A DNA stretch of 64,000 nucleotides, taken from positions 124,001-188,000 of the forward strand of contig NZ_KQ949003.1 in NCBI RefSeq assembly GCF_001514265.1. The letters are read 5' to 3'. Source of the DNA: Streptomyces resistomycificus. GTDB taxonomy: Bacteria; Actinomycetota; Actinomycetes; Streptomycetales; Streptomycetaceae. This document shows positions 11,190 to 18,378 of this stretch, piece by piece. Below the pieces are notes generated by a model. The model worked only from the letters and a program-made list of their open reading frames with translations, made no database searches and had not been told where the DNA came from. Every line of letters starts with the position of its first letter. The stretch's first letter is position 1. The position numbers were made by a program, and so were the translations under genes.

Positions 11190-11195
11190 TAGACT
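11190..11195 (+). promoter_or_regulatory. -10 element for a leaderless leader-peptide transcript
   Basis: TAGACT ends 6 bases before the ATG at 11202, the spacing seen for leaderless actinobacterial transcripts whose first base is the A of the start codon. There is no good -35 at normal spacing (TTGCAC at 11176-11181 is too close). Confidence 0.45.
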
Positions 11196-11201
11196 GGCCT
11201 C

Positions 11202-11225
11202 ATGGCCATTCTCCTCGCGCATTAG
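11202..11225 (+). CDS. Putative 7-residue leader peptide (MAILLAH) upstream of the ABC-F gene
   Basis: A complete mini-frame ATG...TAG encodes MAILLAH and stops 58 bases before the ABC-F start. It directly follows a TAGACT -10 box, so it would be the first thing translated. Several ABC-F resistance genes in other bacteria are controlled by ribosome stalling on such short upstream frames; here the function is inferred only from position. Repeats GGCGGG and CCCGCC downstream could form an alternative hairpin near the ABC-F ribosome site. Confidence 0.4.
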   Translation: MAILLAH

Positions 11226-11283
11226 ACGGCGGGAACGTCATCAGCCGCCCACCCGCCACCCCAATCCGCCCTGGAGTCTGTCC

Positions 11284-12882
11284 GTGATCTCCGCCTCCGG
11301 TATCGAGCTGCGCGCCGGTGCACGCGTCCTCATCGAGTCCGCCACCTTCCGTGTCGCCAAGGGCGACCGCATCGGCCTGGTCGGCCGCAACGGCGCCGGC
11401 AAGACCACTCTCACCAAGTGCCTGGCCGGCGAGGGCATCCCCGCCGCCGGCACCATCACCCGCTCAGGCGAGGTCGGCTACCTCCCGCAGGACCCCCGCA
11501 CCGGCGACCTGGACGTGCTGGCCCGCGACCGCATCCTCTCCGCCCGCGGCCTCGACGTACTGATCCGCAAGATGCGGGACAACGAACAGCGCATCGCCAA
11601 CGGCCAGGGTTCCACCCGTGAGAAGGCGCTGAGGCAGTACGAGCGCCAGGAGACGGAGTTCCTCACCAAGGGCGGGTACGCCGCCGAGGCCGAGGCCGCC
11701 ACCATCGCCGCCGCGCTCAACCTGCCCGACCGGGTGCTCGGCCAGCCCCTGCACACGCTCTCCGGCGGTCAGCGCCGCCGTATCGAGCTGGCCCGCATCC
11801 TGTTCTCCGACGCGGACACGCTGCTCCTCGACGAGCCGACGAACCACCTTGACGCCGACTCGATCATCTGGCTGCGCGACTACCTCAAGACCTACCGCGG
11901 CGGCTTCATCGTGATCTCCCACGACGTCGACCTGGTCGAGACGGTCGTGAACAAGGTCTTCTATCTGGACGCCAACCGCTCCCAGATCGACGTCTACAAC
12001 ATGGGCTGGAAGCTCTACCAGCAGCAGCGCGAGGCCGACGAGAAGCGCCGCAAGCGCGAGCGGCAGAACGCCGAGAAGAAGGCCGCCGCGCTGCACTCGC
12101 AGGCGGACAAGATGCGGGCCAAGGCCACCAAGACCGTCGCCGCGCAGAACATGGCGAAGCGGGCCGACCGGCTGCTGGCAGGCCTGGAAGCGGTCCGGGC
12201 CTCCGACAAGGTCGCCAAGCTCCGCTTCCCGGACCCGGCGCCCTGCGGCAAGACCCCGCTCACCGCCGAGGGCCTGTCGAAGTCGTACGGCTCGCTGGAG
12301 ATCTTCACCGACGTCGACCTGGCCATCGACAAGGGCTCCAGGGTCGTCATCCTCGGCCTCAACGGCGCCGGCAAGACCACCCTGCTGCGTCTGCTGGCGG
12401 GCGCCGAGCAGCCCGACACCGGGGCGGTCGTCCCCGGCCACGGCCTCAAGGTCGGCTACTACGCCCAGGAGCACGAGACCCTGGACGCCGACCGCAGCGT
12501 CCTGGAGAACATGCGCTCCGCCGCCCCCGACATGGACCTCGTCGAGGTCCGCAAGGTGCTGGGCTCCTTCCTGTTCTCCGGCGACGACGTCGACAAGCCC
12601 GCCCGTGTCCTGTCCGGCGGCGAGAAGACCCGCCTGGCGCTCGCGACCCTGGTGGTCTCGTCGGCGAACGTGCTGCTCCTGGACGAGCCGACCAACAACC
12701 TCGACCCGGCCAGCCGCGAGGAGATCCTCGGCGCACTGCGCACCTACAAGGGCGCGGTCGTCCTCGTCACCCACGACGAGGGCGCCGTCGAGGCGCTCCA
12801 GCCGGAGCGGATCATCCTGCTGCCCGACGGCGTCGAGGACCTCTGGGGCTCCGACTACGCGGACCTCGTCGCCCTCGCCTGA
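11284..12882 (+). CDS. ABC-F family ATPase (ribosome-associated type)
   Basis: A soluble protein with two ABC ATPase domains and no membrane segments, the layout of ABC-F translation factors and ribosome-protection proteins. Domain 1 has GRNGAGKTT, LSGGQRRRIELAR and LLLDEPTNHLD; domain 2 has GLNGAGKTT, LSGGEKTRLALATL and LLLDEPTNNLD. The charged helical linker between them (about residues 240-310, rich in KRRKRERQNAEKK) corresponds to the P-site-tRNA interaction motif. 532 residues is normal. The GTG at 11284 has GGAG 8 bases upstream; the frame extends further back but only over the leader region. It is conserved in streptomycetes with no resistance cluster nearby, so a housekeeping translation role is as likely as antibiotic resistance. 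Confidence 0.9.
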   Translation: MISASGIELRAGARVLIESATFRVAKGDRIGLVGRNGAGKTTLTKCLAGEGIPAAGTITRSGEVGYLPQDPRTGDLDVLARDRILSARGLDVLIRKMRDNEQRIANGQGSTREKALRQYERQETEFLTKGGYAAEAEAATIAAALNLPDRVLGQPLHTLSGGQRRRIELARILFSDADTLLLDEPTNHLDADSIIWLRDYLKTYRGGFIVISHDVDLVETVVNKVFYLDANRSQIDVYNMGWKLYQQQREADEKRRKRERQNAEKKAAALHSQADKMRAKATKTVAAQNMAKRADRLLAGLEAVRASDKVAKLRFPDPAPCGKTPLTAEGLSKSYGSLEIFTDVDLAIDKGSRVVILGLNGAGKTTLLRLLAGAEQPDTGAVVPGHGLKVGYYAQEHETLDADRSVLENMRSAAPDMDLVEVRKVLGSFLFSGDDVDKPARVLSGGEKTRLALATLVVSSANVLLLDEPTNNLDPASREEILGALRTYKGAVVLVTHDEGAVEALQPERIILLPDGVEDLWGSDYADLVALA

Positions 12883-12907
12883 GCACCGGCAAAGGCCGGG
12901 AACGCTT

Positions 12908-13207
12908 GATCGAAGGCGTGATCCACTGCGTCTGGATCATTCGGCCCATCGGTGATCCATCATCTGTGTGAGATCTCCTCGTACCGAGGTGTGTCCTACA
13001 TCGATTTCACGGCCGAGCCCTTTATCGACAAGGGCTCGGCCGTCGTACGTCTCTGACCTGGAACTTCACGGAAGAACCCGTTCGGCGGTACGAACAGGTC
13101 TGGGTGGAATCACAGATTCCGCTTGTGGGGACGTGCTCCTGTCGTCAAAACCGTCTCTCACGGACCTTGCCGAATGGGTGGCCAGGACGGCCCGGAGGGG
13201 TGATCAT
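12908..13207 (+). promoter_or_regulatory. Cluster of GATC sites upstream of gbn
   Basis: GATC occurs at 12908, 12920, 12935 (as GATCAT), 12954, 12972 and 13202 (as GATCAT), six times in 300 bases where roughly one would be expected at this GC content. Gbn-type proteins are reported to bind GATC-centred sites, so this looks like a self-regulatory binding region of the gene that follows. Confidence 0.6.
13009..13043 (+). terminator. Perfect 14-bp hairpin, likely terminator of the ABC-F gene
   Basis: Arms ACGGCCGAGCCCTT and AAGGGCTCGGCCGT pair without mismatch around a 7-base loop (TATCGAC). It lies 126 bases beyond the ABC-F stop and about 200 bases before gbn. Confidence 0.7.
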
Positions 13208-13244
13208 GAGAAGACCAGAGCGCACTTCCCATGAGGAGGCACGG

Positions 13245-13466
13245 GTGGCCGAGACTCTGAAGAAGGGCAGCCGGGTAACCGGCGCCGCGCGCGACAAGCT
13301 CGCGGCAGACCTGAAGAAGAAGTACGACTCCGGTGCGAGCATTCGAGCGCTGGCCGAGGAAACCGGCCGTTCGTATGGCTTCGTACACCGGATGCTCAGC
13401 GAGTCGGGTGTCACGCTCCGTGGGCGTGGCGGCGCGACGCGGGGCAAGAAGGCCGCCTCGTCCTGA
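13245..13466 (+). CDS. gbn: Gbn-type GATC-binding nucleoid-associated protein
   Basis: A 73-residue basic DNA-binding protein. The C-terminal half is a helix-turn-helix (SIRALAEETGRSYGFVHRML) followed by a basic tail (TLRGRGGATRGKKAASS); the N-terminal part is a short Lys-rich helix. Length and layout match the small streptomycete protein Gbn (SCO1839 in S. coelicolor, from memory), described as binding GATC-containing sites genome-wide and influencing development. The GTG at 13245 is preceded by GAGGAGG. Six GATC sites lie in the 340 bases upstream and a seventh in the terminator, pointing to autoregulation. The closest alternative would be an Lsr2-related HTH protein, which this family resembles. 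Confidence 0.9.
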   Translation: MAETLKKGSRVTGAARDKLAADLKKKYDSGASIRALAEETGRSYGFVHRMLSESGVTLRGRGGATRGKKAASS

Positions 13467-13495
13467 CCCGGGCGGGCCATCGGCTTCGACGGTGG

Positions 13496-13527
13496 CCACC
13501 CGGTCGGTCGACTGATCGACCGGGTGG
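13496..13527 (+). terminator. Terminator hairpin after gbn
   Basis: 11-base arms CCACCCGGTCG and CGACCGGGTGG pair perfectly, 30 bases past the gbn stop, followed by TTA. The loop contains another GATC (13514-13517). Confidence 0.7.
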
Positions 13528-13587
13528 TTACTGTGCAGTCACTTAGCATCGTTTCGCTCTGCTGACCGCACTCATCGGAGGCGCCCC

Positions 13588-14391
13588 ATGGCTTCGCCCG
13601 ACCAGGAACTCGCTCCCCTGCTCGACAAGGACGGAGTACGGCTCACCGTCGACAACGCGCTCGCCGCGGTGACGCTGACCAACCCGGCCAAGCGCAACGC
13701 CCAGAGCCCCGCTCTGTGGCGGGCGTTGGGCGAGGCCGGAAGGCTGCTGCCGGGCTCCGTCCGAGTGGTCGTGCTGCGCGGTGAGGGCAAGTCCTTCTCC
13801 GCCGGGCTCGACCGGCAGATGTTCACCCCCGAGGGGATCGAGGGCGAGCCGTCCTTCATCGATCTCGCACGCAGTGGCGACGCCGAACTCGACGCCGCCA
13901 TCGCCGAGTTCCAGGAGGGCTTCACCTGGTGGCGGCGTAACGACATCGTGTCCATCGCCGCCGTCCAGGGCCACGCCATCGGCGCGGGCTTCCAGCTCGC
14001 GCTCGCCTGTGACCTGCGCGTCGTCGCCGACGACGTGCAGTTCGCCATGCGCGAGACCAGCCTCGGTCTGGTGCCGGACCTGACCGGTACCCATCCGCTG
14101 GTGGGGCTCGTCGGCTATGCCCGGGCGCTGGAGATCTGCGCCACCGGGCGGTTCGTGCACGCCGAGGAGGCCGTGAACACGGGCCTGGCGAACGTCGCGG
14201 TCCCGCTCGACCAGCTCGACAACGCCGTCCGGGACCTGGCGGGCGCCCTGCTCGCCGCGCCCCGGGACGCGGTCATCGAGACCAAGGCGCTGCTGCGCGG
14301 CGCCCAGGACCGGGACTACGAGGCTCAGCGCGCCGCCGAACGAGCCGCGCAGACGCGTCGGCTCCGGGATCTCGCCGGCGCCGGCGAATGA
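13588..14391 (+). CDS. Enoyl-CoA hydratase/isomerase family protein
   Basis: 267-residue crotonase-fold protein. The oxyanion-hole segments are visible (GEGKSFSAGLDR about residues 68-79 and QGHAIGAGFQLALACDLRV about 129-147). The second catalytic position, where hydratases have Glu, lies in MRETSLGLVPDLTG: a Glu is present in RETSLG, so hydratase activity is possible. The ATG is preceded by GGAGGC at 8 bases. It is monocistronic, between the gbn terminator and the convergent Asp23-cluster protein. A role in fatty-acid or amino-acid catabolism is expected; the exact substrate is not determinable. Confidence 0.9.
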   Translation: MASPDQELAPLLDKDGVRLTVDNALAAVTLTNPAKRNAQSPALWRALGEAGRLLPGSVRVVVLRGEGKSFSAGLDRQMFTPEGIEGEPSFIDLARSGDAELDAAIAEFQEGFTWWRRNDIVSIAAVQGHAIGAGFQLALACDLRVVADDVQFAMRETSLGLVPDLTGTHPLVGLVGYARALEICATGRFVHAEEAVNTGLANVAVPLDQLDNAVRDLAGALLAAPRDAVIETKALLRGAQDRDYEAQRAAERAAQTRRLRDLAGAGE

Positions 14392-14407
14392 AGTCCCGCC
14401 CTGCCGT

Positions 14408-15160
14408 TCAGTCGACGGCGGTCACCAGCACCGCCACCGTCGGCTGATCCGGCAGGGCCCGCTCCACCTCGGCACGGACCTCCCGGGCCACGTCCAGCGC
14501 CCGCCGGTCCGTGCCCACCGCCAGCTCGATCCGCACATGGCGGCGCGGCAGCGTGCTCTCACCCTGCCGTTCCTCGATGTGCACCGGCAGGCCCAGCAGG
14601 CCCGTCAGCCGCGTCACGCCGGTGACGGCCAGCGCGGCGGCACCCGCACGCCCCTCGTCACCGCCGCCCGCCTCGGCCGAACGCGCCGCACCGGGCGCGG
14701 CGGAGGGCTCCGGCGGCCGTACGGGCGAAGCCTGCGGCGGTGCCTCCGGCGCAGGCTCCTCGGTGCCGTCCAGCAGGGCCGTCACCCGCAGATCCACCTC
14801 CGCCACCACCAGCCCGAGGCGTTCCGTCGCGATCGCCGTCAGCGCCGCACGCAGCCGGTCCGCGGTGGTCGGCAGCGGCTGCTCCGGGGTGGCCTCGAAC
14901 TCCGCCGTCACCCGCAGCGGACCCGGCCACAGCGCGCTGGGCGGCGGCGGTACGGCGGGTTCCCGCGCGTTGGCCGGGTCGGCCGGCCCGATCCTGAGCG
15001 GGCCCAGCCGTACGCCGGGCAGTCCCTCCGTCGCGTGCCGCAGCACCGCCCGAGTCGCCTCCTCGGAGATCCACGCGCCGTCGCGCGGGCCGCCCAGGGC
15101 CAGAAGTCTGCCGAGCCCGAGCCGCTGCCGTACCGCCTGTGCCAACCGGTCCGCCGTCAT
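14408..15160 (-). CDS. Asp23-cluster protein of unknown function (so-called P10 family)
   Basis: A 250-residue soluble protein in which two conserved blocks flank a Pro/Ala-rich linker (about residues 125-165). The C-terminal block (LAVTGVTRLTG...RHVRIELAVG...ALDVAREVRAEVERAL) has the alternating pattern seen in alkaline-shock Asp23 domains, and the N-terminal block carries a similar EFEATPEQPLPTTADRLRAAL. It may therefore be a double, diverged Asp23-like protein. Databases often call it nucleopolyhedrovirus P10 family, a name without functional meaning. It is divergent from the asp23 gene at 15248 with a shared 87-base promoter region. The start at 15160 was chosen over 15178 by homologue memory (MTADRLAQAVR). 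Confidence 0.75.
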   Translation of the reverse strand: MTADRLAQAVRQRLGLGRLLALGGPRDGAWISEEATRAVLRHATEGLPGVRLGPLRIGPADPANAREPAVPPPPSALWPGPLRVTAEFEATPEQPLPTTADRLRAALTAIATERLGLVVAEVDLRVTALLDGTEEPAPEAPPQASPVRPPEPSAAPGAARSAEAGGGDEGRAGAAALAVTGVTRLTGLLGLPVHIEERQGESTLPRRHVRIELAVGTDRRALDVAREVRAEVERALPDQPTVAVLVTAVD

Positions 15161-15247
15161 TACCCCAGCCTGCCGCATCCCCGGCGCGCGATCGTGTAAC
15201 CCGGCTTACCGTGGTCGAAGGAGGACGACCGGAAGGGACGTACGGCG

Positions 15248-15700
15248 ATGAGCGACATGACGGAGCAGAACCGGCCGCCAAGCCCCGAGAACGTCAAGCG
15301 TGGCGGCGGTGACCCGGCCACCCGGGGGCGGACCACCATCGCCGACGGAGTCGTGGAGAAGATCGCCGGGATGGCCGCGCGCGACGTCGTCGGCGTGCAC
15401 GCCATGGGCAGTGGTCTCAGCCGCACCTTCGGAGCCGTGCGGGACCGGGTCCCCGGCGGATCCAAGACCGTGACGCGGGGGGTCAAGGTCGAGGTCGGCG
15501 AGGTGCAGACCGCGCTCGACCTGGAGATCGTCGTCGAGTACGGCGTGGCGATCGCCGACGTGGCGCAGGCCGTGCGGGAGAACGTCATCGCGGCGGTGGA
15601 ACGGATGACCGGACTCGAGGTCGTCGAGGTCAACATCGCCGTGAGCGACGTGAAGCTGCCCGACGAAGAGGACGAGGAGCCGGAGTCCCGGCTCCAGTGA
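15248..15700 (+). CDS. Asp23/Gls24 family envelope stress response protein
   Basis: 150-residue cytosolic protein of the alkaline-shock family. After a 28-residue charged, Pro-rich head comes the Asp23 domain (RTTIADGVVEKIAGMAARDVVGV... through LEVVEVNIAVSDVKLP), and the tail is acidic (DEEDEEPESRLQ). In Staphylococcus Asp23 forms membrane-proximal filaments anchored by AmaP; the AmaP homologue is four genes downstream here. First gene of the plus-strand cluster; the ATG has GGAAGGGACG upstream. No catalytic residues are expected. Confidence 0.92.
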   Translation: MSDMTEQNRPPSPENVKRGGGDPATRGRTTIADGVVEKIAGMAARDVVGVHAMGSGLSRTFGAVRDRVPGGSKTVTRGVKVEVGEVQTALDLEIVVEYGVAIADVAQAVRENVIAAVERMTGLEVVEVNIAVSDVKLPDEEDEEPESRLQ

Positions 15701-15734
15701 CGCTCCGACAGACCGACAACCGATCGGAGGCACC

Positions 15735-15920
15735 ATGAGCAAGGCCGTGATCGGCATGATCGCCGGCATGGCGCTGGGCTTCGCCGGGTACTTCGGCGGG
15801 TTCGGTGCCTTCCTGCTGGTGGCGGCCCTGGGCGCCGTCGGTTGGGTCGTCGGCCGGTTCCTGGAGGGGGACTTGGAGCTCGGCGACTTCTTCCGCACGC
15901 GTGACGACCGGCGGCGGTGA
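15735..15920 (+). CDS. Small two-helix membrane protein of the Asp23 cluster
   Basis: 61 residues: two close Gly/Ala-rich transmembrane segments (about 5-22 and 25-43) and a charged C-terminus (EGDLELGDFFRTRDDRRR). The layout resembles the DUF2273 small membrane proteins that accompany Asp23 in Firmicutes. GGAGGC precedes the ATG by 7 bases, and its TGA overlaps the GTG of the next gene (GTGA at 15917-15920), so translation is coupled. It probably helps tether the Asp23 proteins to the membrane, by context only. Confidence 0.85.
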   Translation: MSKAVIGMIAGMALGFAGYFGGFGAFLLVAALGAVGWVVGRFLEGDLELGDFFRTRDDRRR

Positions 15921-16300
15921 CGTACGTGAGCGGCGGGGGAGCCGAGCTTCGCAGTGCTCCGGCCGCCGTCCCGCCCGGTGAGCGCGGGGCGACCCGGATC
16001 GCCGACCGGGTCGTCGCGAAGATCGCCGGCCAGGCGGCGCGGGAGGCGCTGGGCGAACTGTCCGAGGACGCCTCACCCCCGTACGCCTCCGTGGTGGTCC
16101 GCCACACGGCCGCCCGGGTCCGGGTGCACCTGGAACTCGACTATCCCTGCGACATCGGCGCGCGTTGCGGCCGGGTGCGTCGTCATGTGGTCGAGCGGGT
16201 AGGCGCGTTGGTGGGCATGGAGGTGCCGGAGGTCGCCGTCCAGGTGGAACGGCTGCACTCGGAGACGGCACACGGCGCGCAGCAGGGGAGGACGCGATGA
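15917..16300 (+). CDS. Second Asp23/Gls24 family protein
   Basis: 127 residues with an Asp23 domain (ATRIADRVVAKIAGQAAREAL ... VGALVGMEVPEVAVQVERL) lacking the acidic tail of the first copy and more diverged. Reading starts at the GTG overlapping the previous stop and ends in an ATGA overlap with the next gene, so it is the middle of a tightly coupled cluster. A paired, non-identical Asp23 could form mixed filaments; this is inference. Confidence 0.88.
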   Translation: MTYVSGGGAELRSAPAAVPPGERGATRIADRVVAKIAGQAAREALGELSEDASPPYASVVVRHTAARVRVHLELDYPCDIGARCGRVRRHVVERVGALVGMEVPEVAVQVERLHSETAHGAQQGRTR

Positions 16301-16962
16301 GCGAGCCCCAGGGCTCCGAGGGCACCACACAGCGACTGCCGGTCCTCGAGAAGGCGGCGGACACAGGCGGGGCGTACGAGGCTCCACCTGTCCCGGACGA
16401 CGACGCGGGCCCGCCCGGGACAAGCGGCCGCTTCTGGTCGGCCCGCCGGGTACCCGCCGGCATCGTGGCGCTCGTCCTCCTCGTCGTCGCGGGTGCCTTC
16501 CTCTACGACGTCGCGGCCGTGCGGGCCGACCGGGACGCCCTGCCGTGGCGCAGGGACCTGGCCCGGCAACTCGCCGAACGGCCCCTGGACGACACCTGGG
16601 TGCTCGTCGGCGCGGGCGTCACCGCCGTCCTCGGTCTCTGGCTGATCGTGCTGGCGGCCACGCCCGGTCTGCGGGCGGTGCTGCCGATGCGCCGCCCCCA
16701 CGCCGACGTACGCGCCGGACTGCACCGGGAGGCGGCCGCCCTGGTGCTGCGCGACCGGGCCATGGAGGTCCCCGGCGTGCAGTCGGTCCGGGTGCGGATG
16801 CGCCGGTCCGGCGCCGACGTCCGGGCGGTCTCCCACTTCCGCGAACCGGACGACGTACGCGCCGACCTGGACACCACCCTCGCCGAGGCGGTCAGGGGGC
16901 TGGGTCTGGCCCGGCCACCCGCGCTCTCGGTGCGTGTGGGCCGGCCCGGACGGAAGGGGTGA
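16297..16962 (+). CDS. DUF6286-type membrane protein of the alkaline-shock cluster
   Basis: 221 residues: a disordered acidic N-terminus (1-45), a transmembrane segment (about 54-75), an extracytoplasmic or loop region (RDALPWRRDLARQLAERPLDD), a second transmembrane segment (about 103-122), and a cytosolic C-terminal domain whose pattern (HREAAALVLRDRAMEVPGVQSVRVRM) recalls the Asp23 fold. This is the arrangement of streptomycete DUF6286 proteins. Start overlaps the stop of the second asp23 (ATGA). It is likely a membrane partner of Asp23 proteins. Confidence 0.85.
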   Translation: MSEPQGSEGTTQRLPVLEKAADTGGAYEAPPVPDDDAGPPGTSGRFWSARRVPAGIVALVLLVVAGAFLYDVAAVRADRDALPWRRDLARQLAERPLDDTWVLVGAGVTAVLGLWLIVLAATPGLRAVLPMRRPHADVRAGLHREAAALVLRDRAMEVPGVQSVRVRMRRSGADVRAVSHFREPDDVRADLDTTLAEAVRGLGLARPPALSVRVGRPGRKG

Positions 16963-16967
16963 GGGCG

Positions 16968-17546
16968 ATGCTCAGGACCGTCAACCGGGTTCTGCTCTGG
17001 GCCGTCGGCCTCGTCCTGTTCGTCGTCGGCGGCTCCGTGCTCGCCGTGGGCCTGGGCGCCCCGGCCCCTTCGTGGTGGATCCACGACAGCCGTCACGACG
17101 TGCTGCTGAGCGAGGCCGAGCGCACCCGGTGGCGCGCCGACGGCTGGTGGTGGCCGACCGTGCTCGCCGTGCTCGCCGTCCTGGTCCTGCTCGCCCTGTG
17201 GTGGCTGACCGCGGTCCTGCGCAGGCGCCGTCTCAACGAGGTGCTGGTCGACACCGGTGACGGTGAGGGCGCGCTGCTGCGGGGCCGGGCGCTGGAGGGC
17301 GTACTGGCGGGCCAGGCGGGCGAGCTGGACGGTGTGTCGCACGCCCAGGTGCTGCTGACGGGCCGTCCCTCGGCCCCGGAGACCCGCGTCCGCCTCCGAC
17401 TCGAACCGCAGGTCGACCCCGCGACGGCCCTGAGCGACCTCACGGACGTGGCCCTGACGCGTGCCCGTGACTCGGCGGGCCTCGCCTCCTTCCCGGCCGA
17501 GGTCAGGCTGACCGCGGTCAAGCACAGCGCGGAACGGGTCAGTTGA
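16968..17546 (+). CDS. amaP: Alkaline shock response membrane anchor protein AmaP
   Basis: 192 residues: an N-terminal transmembrane helix (about 5-30), a hydrophilic loop with paired Trp, a second helix (about 63-85) followed by RRRR, and a C-terminal Asp23-like cytosolic domain (LEGVLAGQAGELDGVSHAQVLLTG...). This two-helix hairpin plus domain is the AmaP pattern, the protein that anchors Asp23 to the membrane in Staphylococcus aureus. It lies 5 bases after the DUF6286 gene with GAGGG ahead of the ATG. Its stop codon falls inside the first copy of a 14-base tandem duplication. Confidence 0.85.
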   Translation: MLRTVNRVLLWAVGLVLFVVGGSVLAVGLGAPAPSWWIHDSRHDVLLSEAERTRWRADGWWWPTVLAVLAVLVLLALWWLTAVLRRRRLNEVLVDTGDGEGALLRGRALEGVLAGQAGELDGVSHAQVLLTGRPSAPETRVRLRLEPQVDPATALSDLTDVALTRARDSAGLASFPAEVRLTAVKHSAERVS

Positions 17547-17563
17547 GACGGGTCAGTTGAGAC
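17536..17563 (+). repeat. 14-bp perfect tandem duplication over the amaP stop
   Basis: GGGTCAGTTGAGAC occurs twice head to tail (17536-17549 and 17550-17563). The first copy contains the end of amaP (GGTCAGTTGA = Gly/Val-Ser-stop), the second is untranslated and abuts the terminator. Confidence 0.9.
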
Positions 17564-17592
17564 GCACCTGGAAGGGGTGCCCTCCAGGTGCG
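17563..17592. terminator. Bidirectional terminator between amaP and the SDR gene
   Basis: Perfect 10-base arms CGCACCTGGA and TCCAGGTGCG around a 10-base loop lie between two convergent stops (17546 and 17618). Confidence 0.75.
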
Positions 17593-17617
17593 CCCTTCCA
17601 GGACGCCCCCGTCGACG

Positions 17618-18373
17618 TCAGAACCCGTGCCGCATCCCGCCGTCGACCGGCAGCATGATCCCCGTCAGATAGGAAGCGGCCGGCGACAGCAGGAACGCGG
17701 CCGCCCGCCCGAACTCCTCCGGCCTCCCGTACCGTCGCAACGGAATCCGCGACTCGTTCGCCGCCCGAGTGGCCTCGGGGTCCGCGGACATGCCGTCCAG
17801 CTCGCGCACACGGTCGGTGTCGATCCGGGCCGGCAGCACCCCCACGACCCGGATGCCGCGCGGCCCCAGCTCGTCGGCCAGCGACTTCGCGAACCCGGCG
17901 AGTCCGGGCCGCAGCCCGTTCGAGATCGTCAGCCCCGGGATCGGCTCGTGCACCGACCCCGACAGCACGAACCCGATGACACCCCCGGCCTCCAGCTCGT
18001 CCGCGGCCGCCCGCGCGAGCCGCACCGCGCCGAGGAACACCGATTCGAACGCCGACTGCCACTGCTCGTCGGTGTTGTCGGCGACGAACCCCGGCGCCGG
18101 CCCGCCGACACTGACGAGGATGCCGTCGAAGCCGCCGAAGTGCTCGCGCGCGGCGGCGATCAGCCGTGCGGACACCTCCGGATCGGCGTTGTCCGCGGCC
18201 ACCCCGACCGCGTTCGGGCCCAGGGCGGACGCCGCGTCGGCGACGCTCTTCTCGTCCCTGCCCGTCACGACCACCTTCGCGCCGTCGGCGACCAGCTCGC
18301 GCGCGACGGCGTTGCCGAGGCCGCGGGTGGCCCCGGTGACGACGTATACCCGGTCCTTCAGTCCAAGATCCAT
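17618..18373 (-). CDS. SDR family oxidoreductase
   Basis: Short-chain dehydrogenase/reductase of 251 residues with TGATRGLG (NAD(P) binding, residues 13-20), VSVGGPAPG in place of the usual NNAG, and YLTGIMLPVDGG at the C-terminus. The catalytic Tyr-x-x-x-Lys is altered: where YxxxK is expected the sequence reads SNGLRPGLAGFAKSL, so the Tyr is missing although Lys is near. It may be a binding protein or use another residue. It starts 5 bases after the GH15 gene and is probably co-transcribed with it. Confidence 0.85.
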   Translation of the reverse strand: MDLGLKDRVYVVTGATRGLGNAVARELVADGAKVVVTGRDEKSVADAASALGPNAVGVAADNADPEVSARLIAAAREHFGGFDGILVSVGGPAPGFVADNTDEQWQSAFESVFLGAVRLARAAADELEAGGVIGFVLSGSVHEPIPGLTISNGLRPGLAGFAKSLADELGPRGIRVVGVLPARIDTDRVRELDGMSADPEATRAANESRIPLRRYGRPEEFGRAAAFLLSPAASYLTGIMLPVDGGMRHGF

Positions 18374-18378
18374 GGCCC

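Noticed and set aside
12968..13234. 88-codon frame upstream of gbn
   Set aside because: Spans the terminator hairpin and GATC sites; sequence is Ser/Arg-rich and unconserved.
14408..15160. Viral P10 protein
   Set aside because: The database label nucleopolyhedrovirus P10 has no support in context; the gene belongs with the Asp23 cluster.
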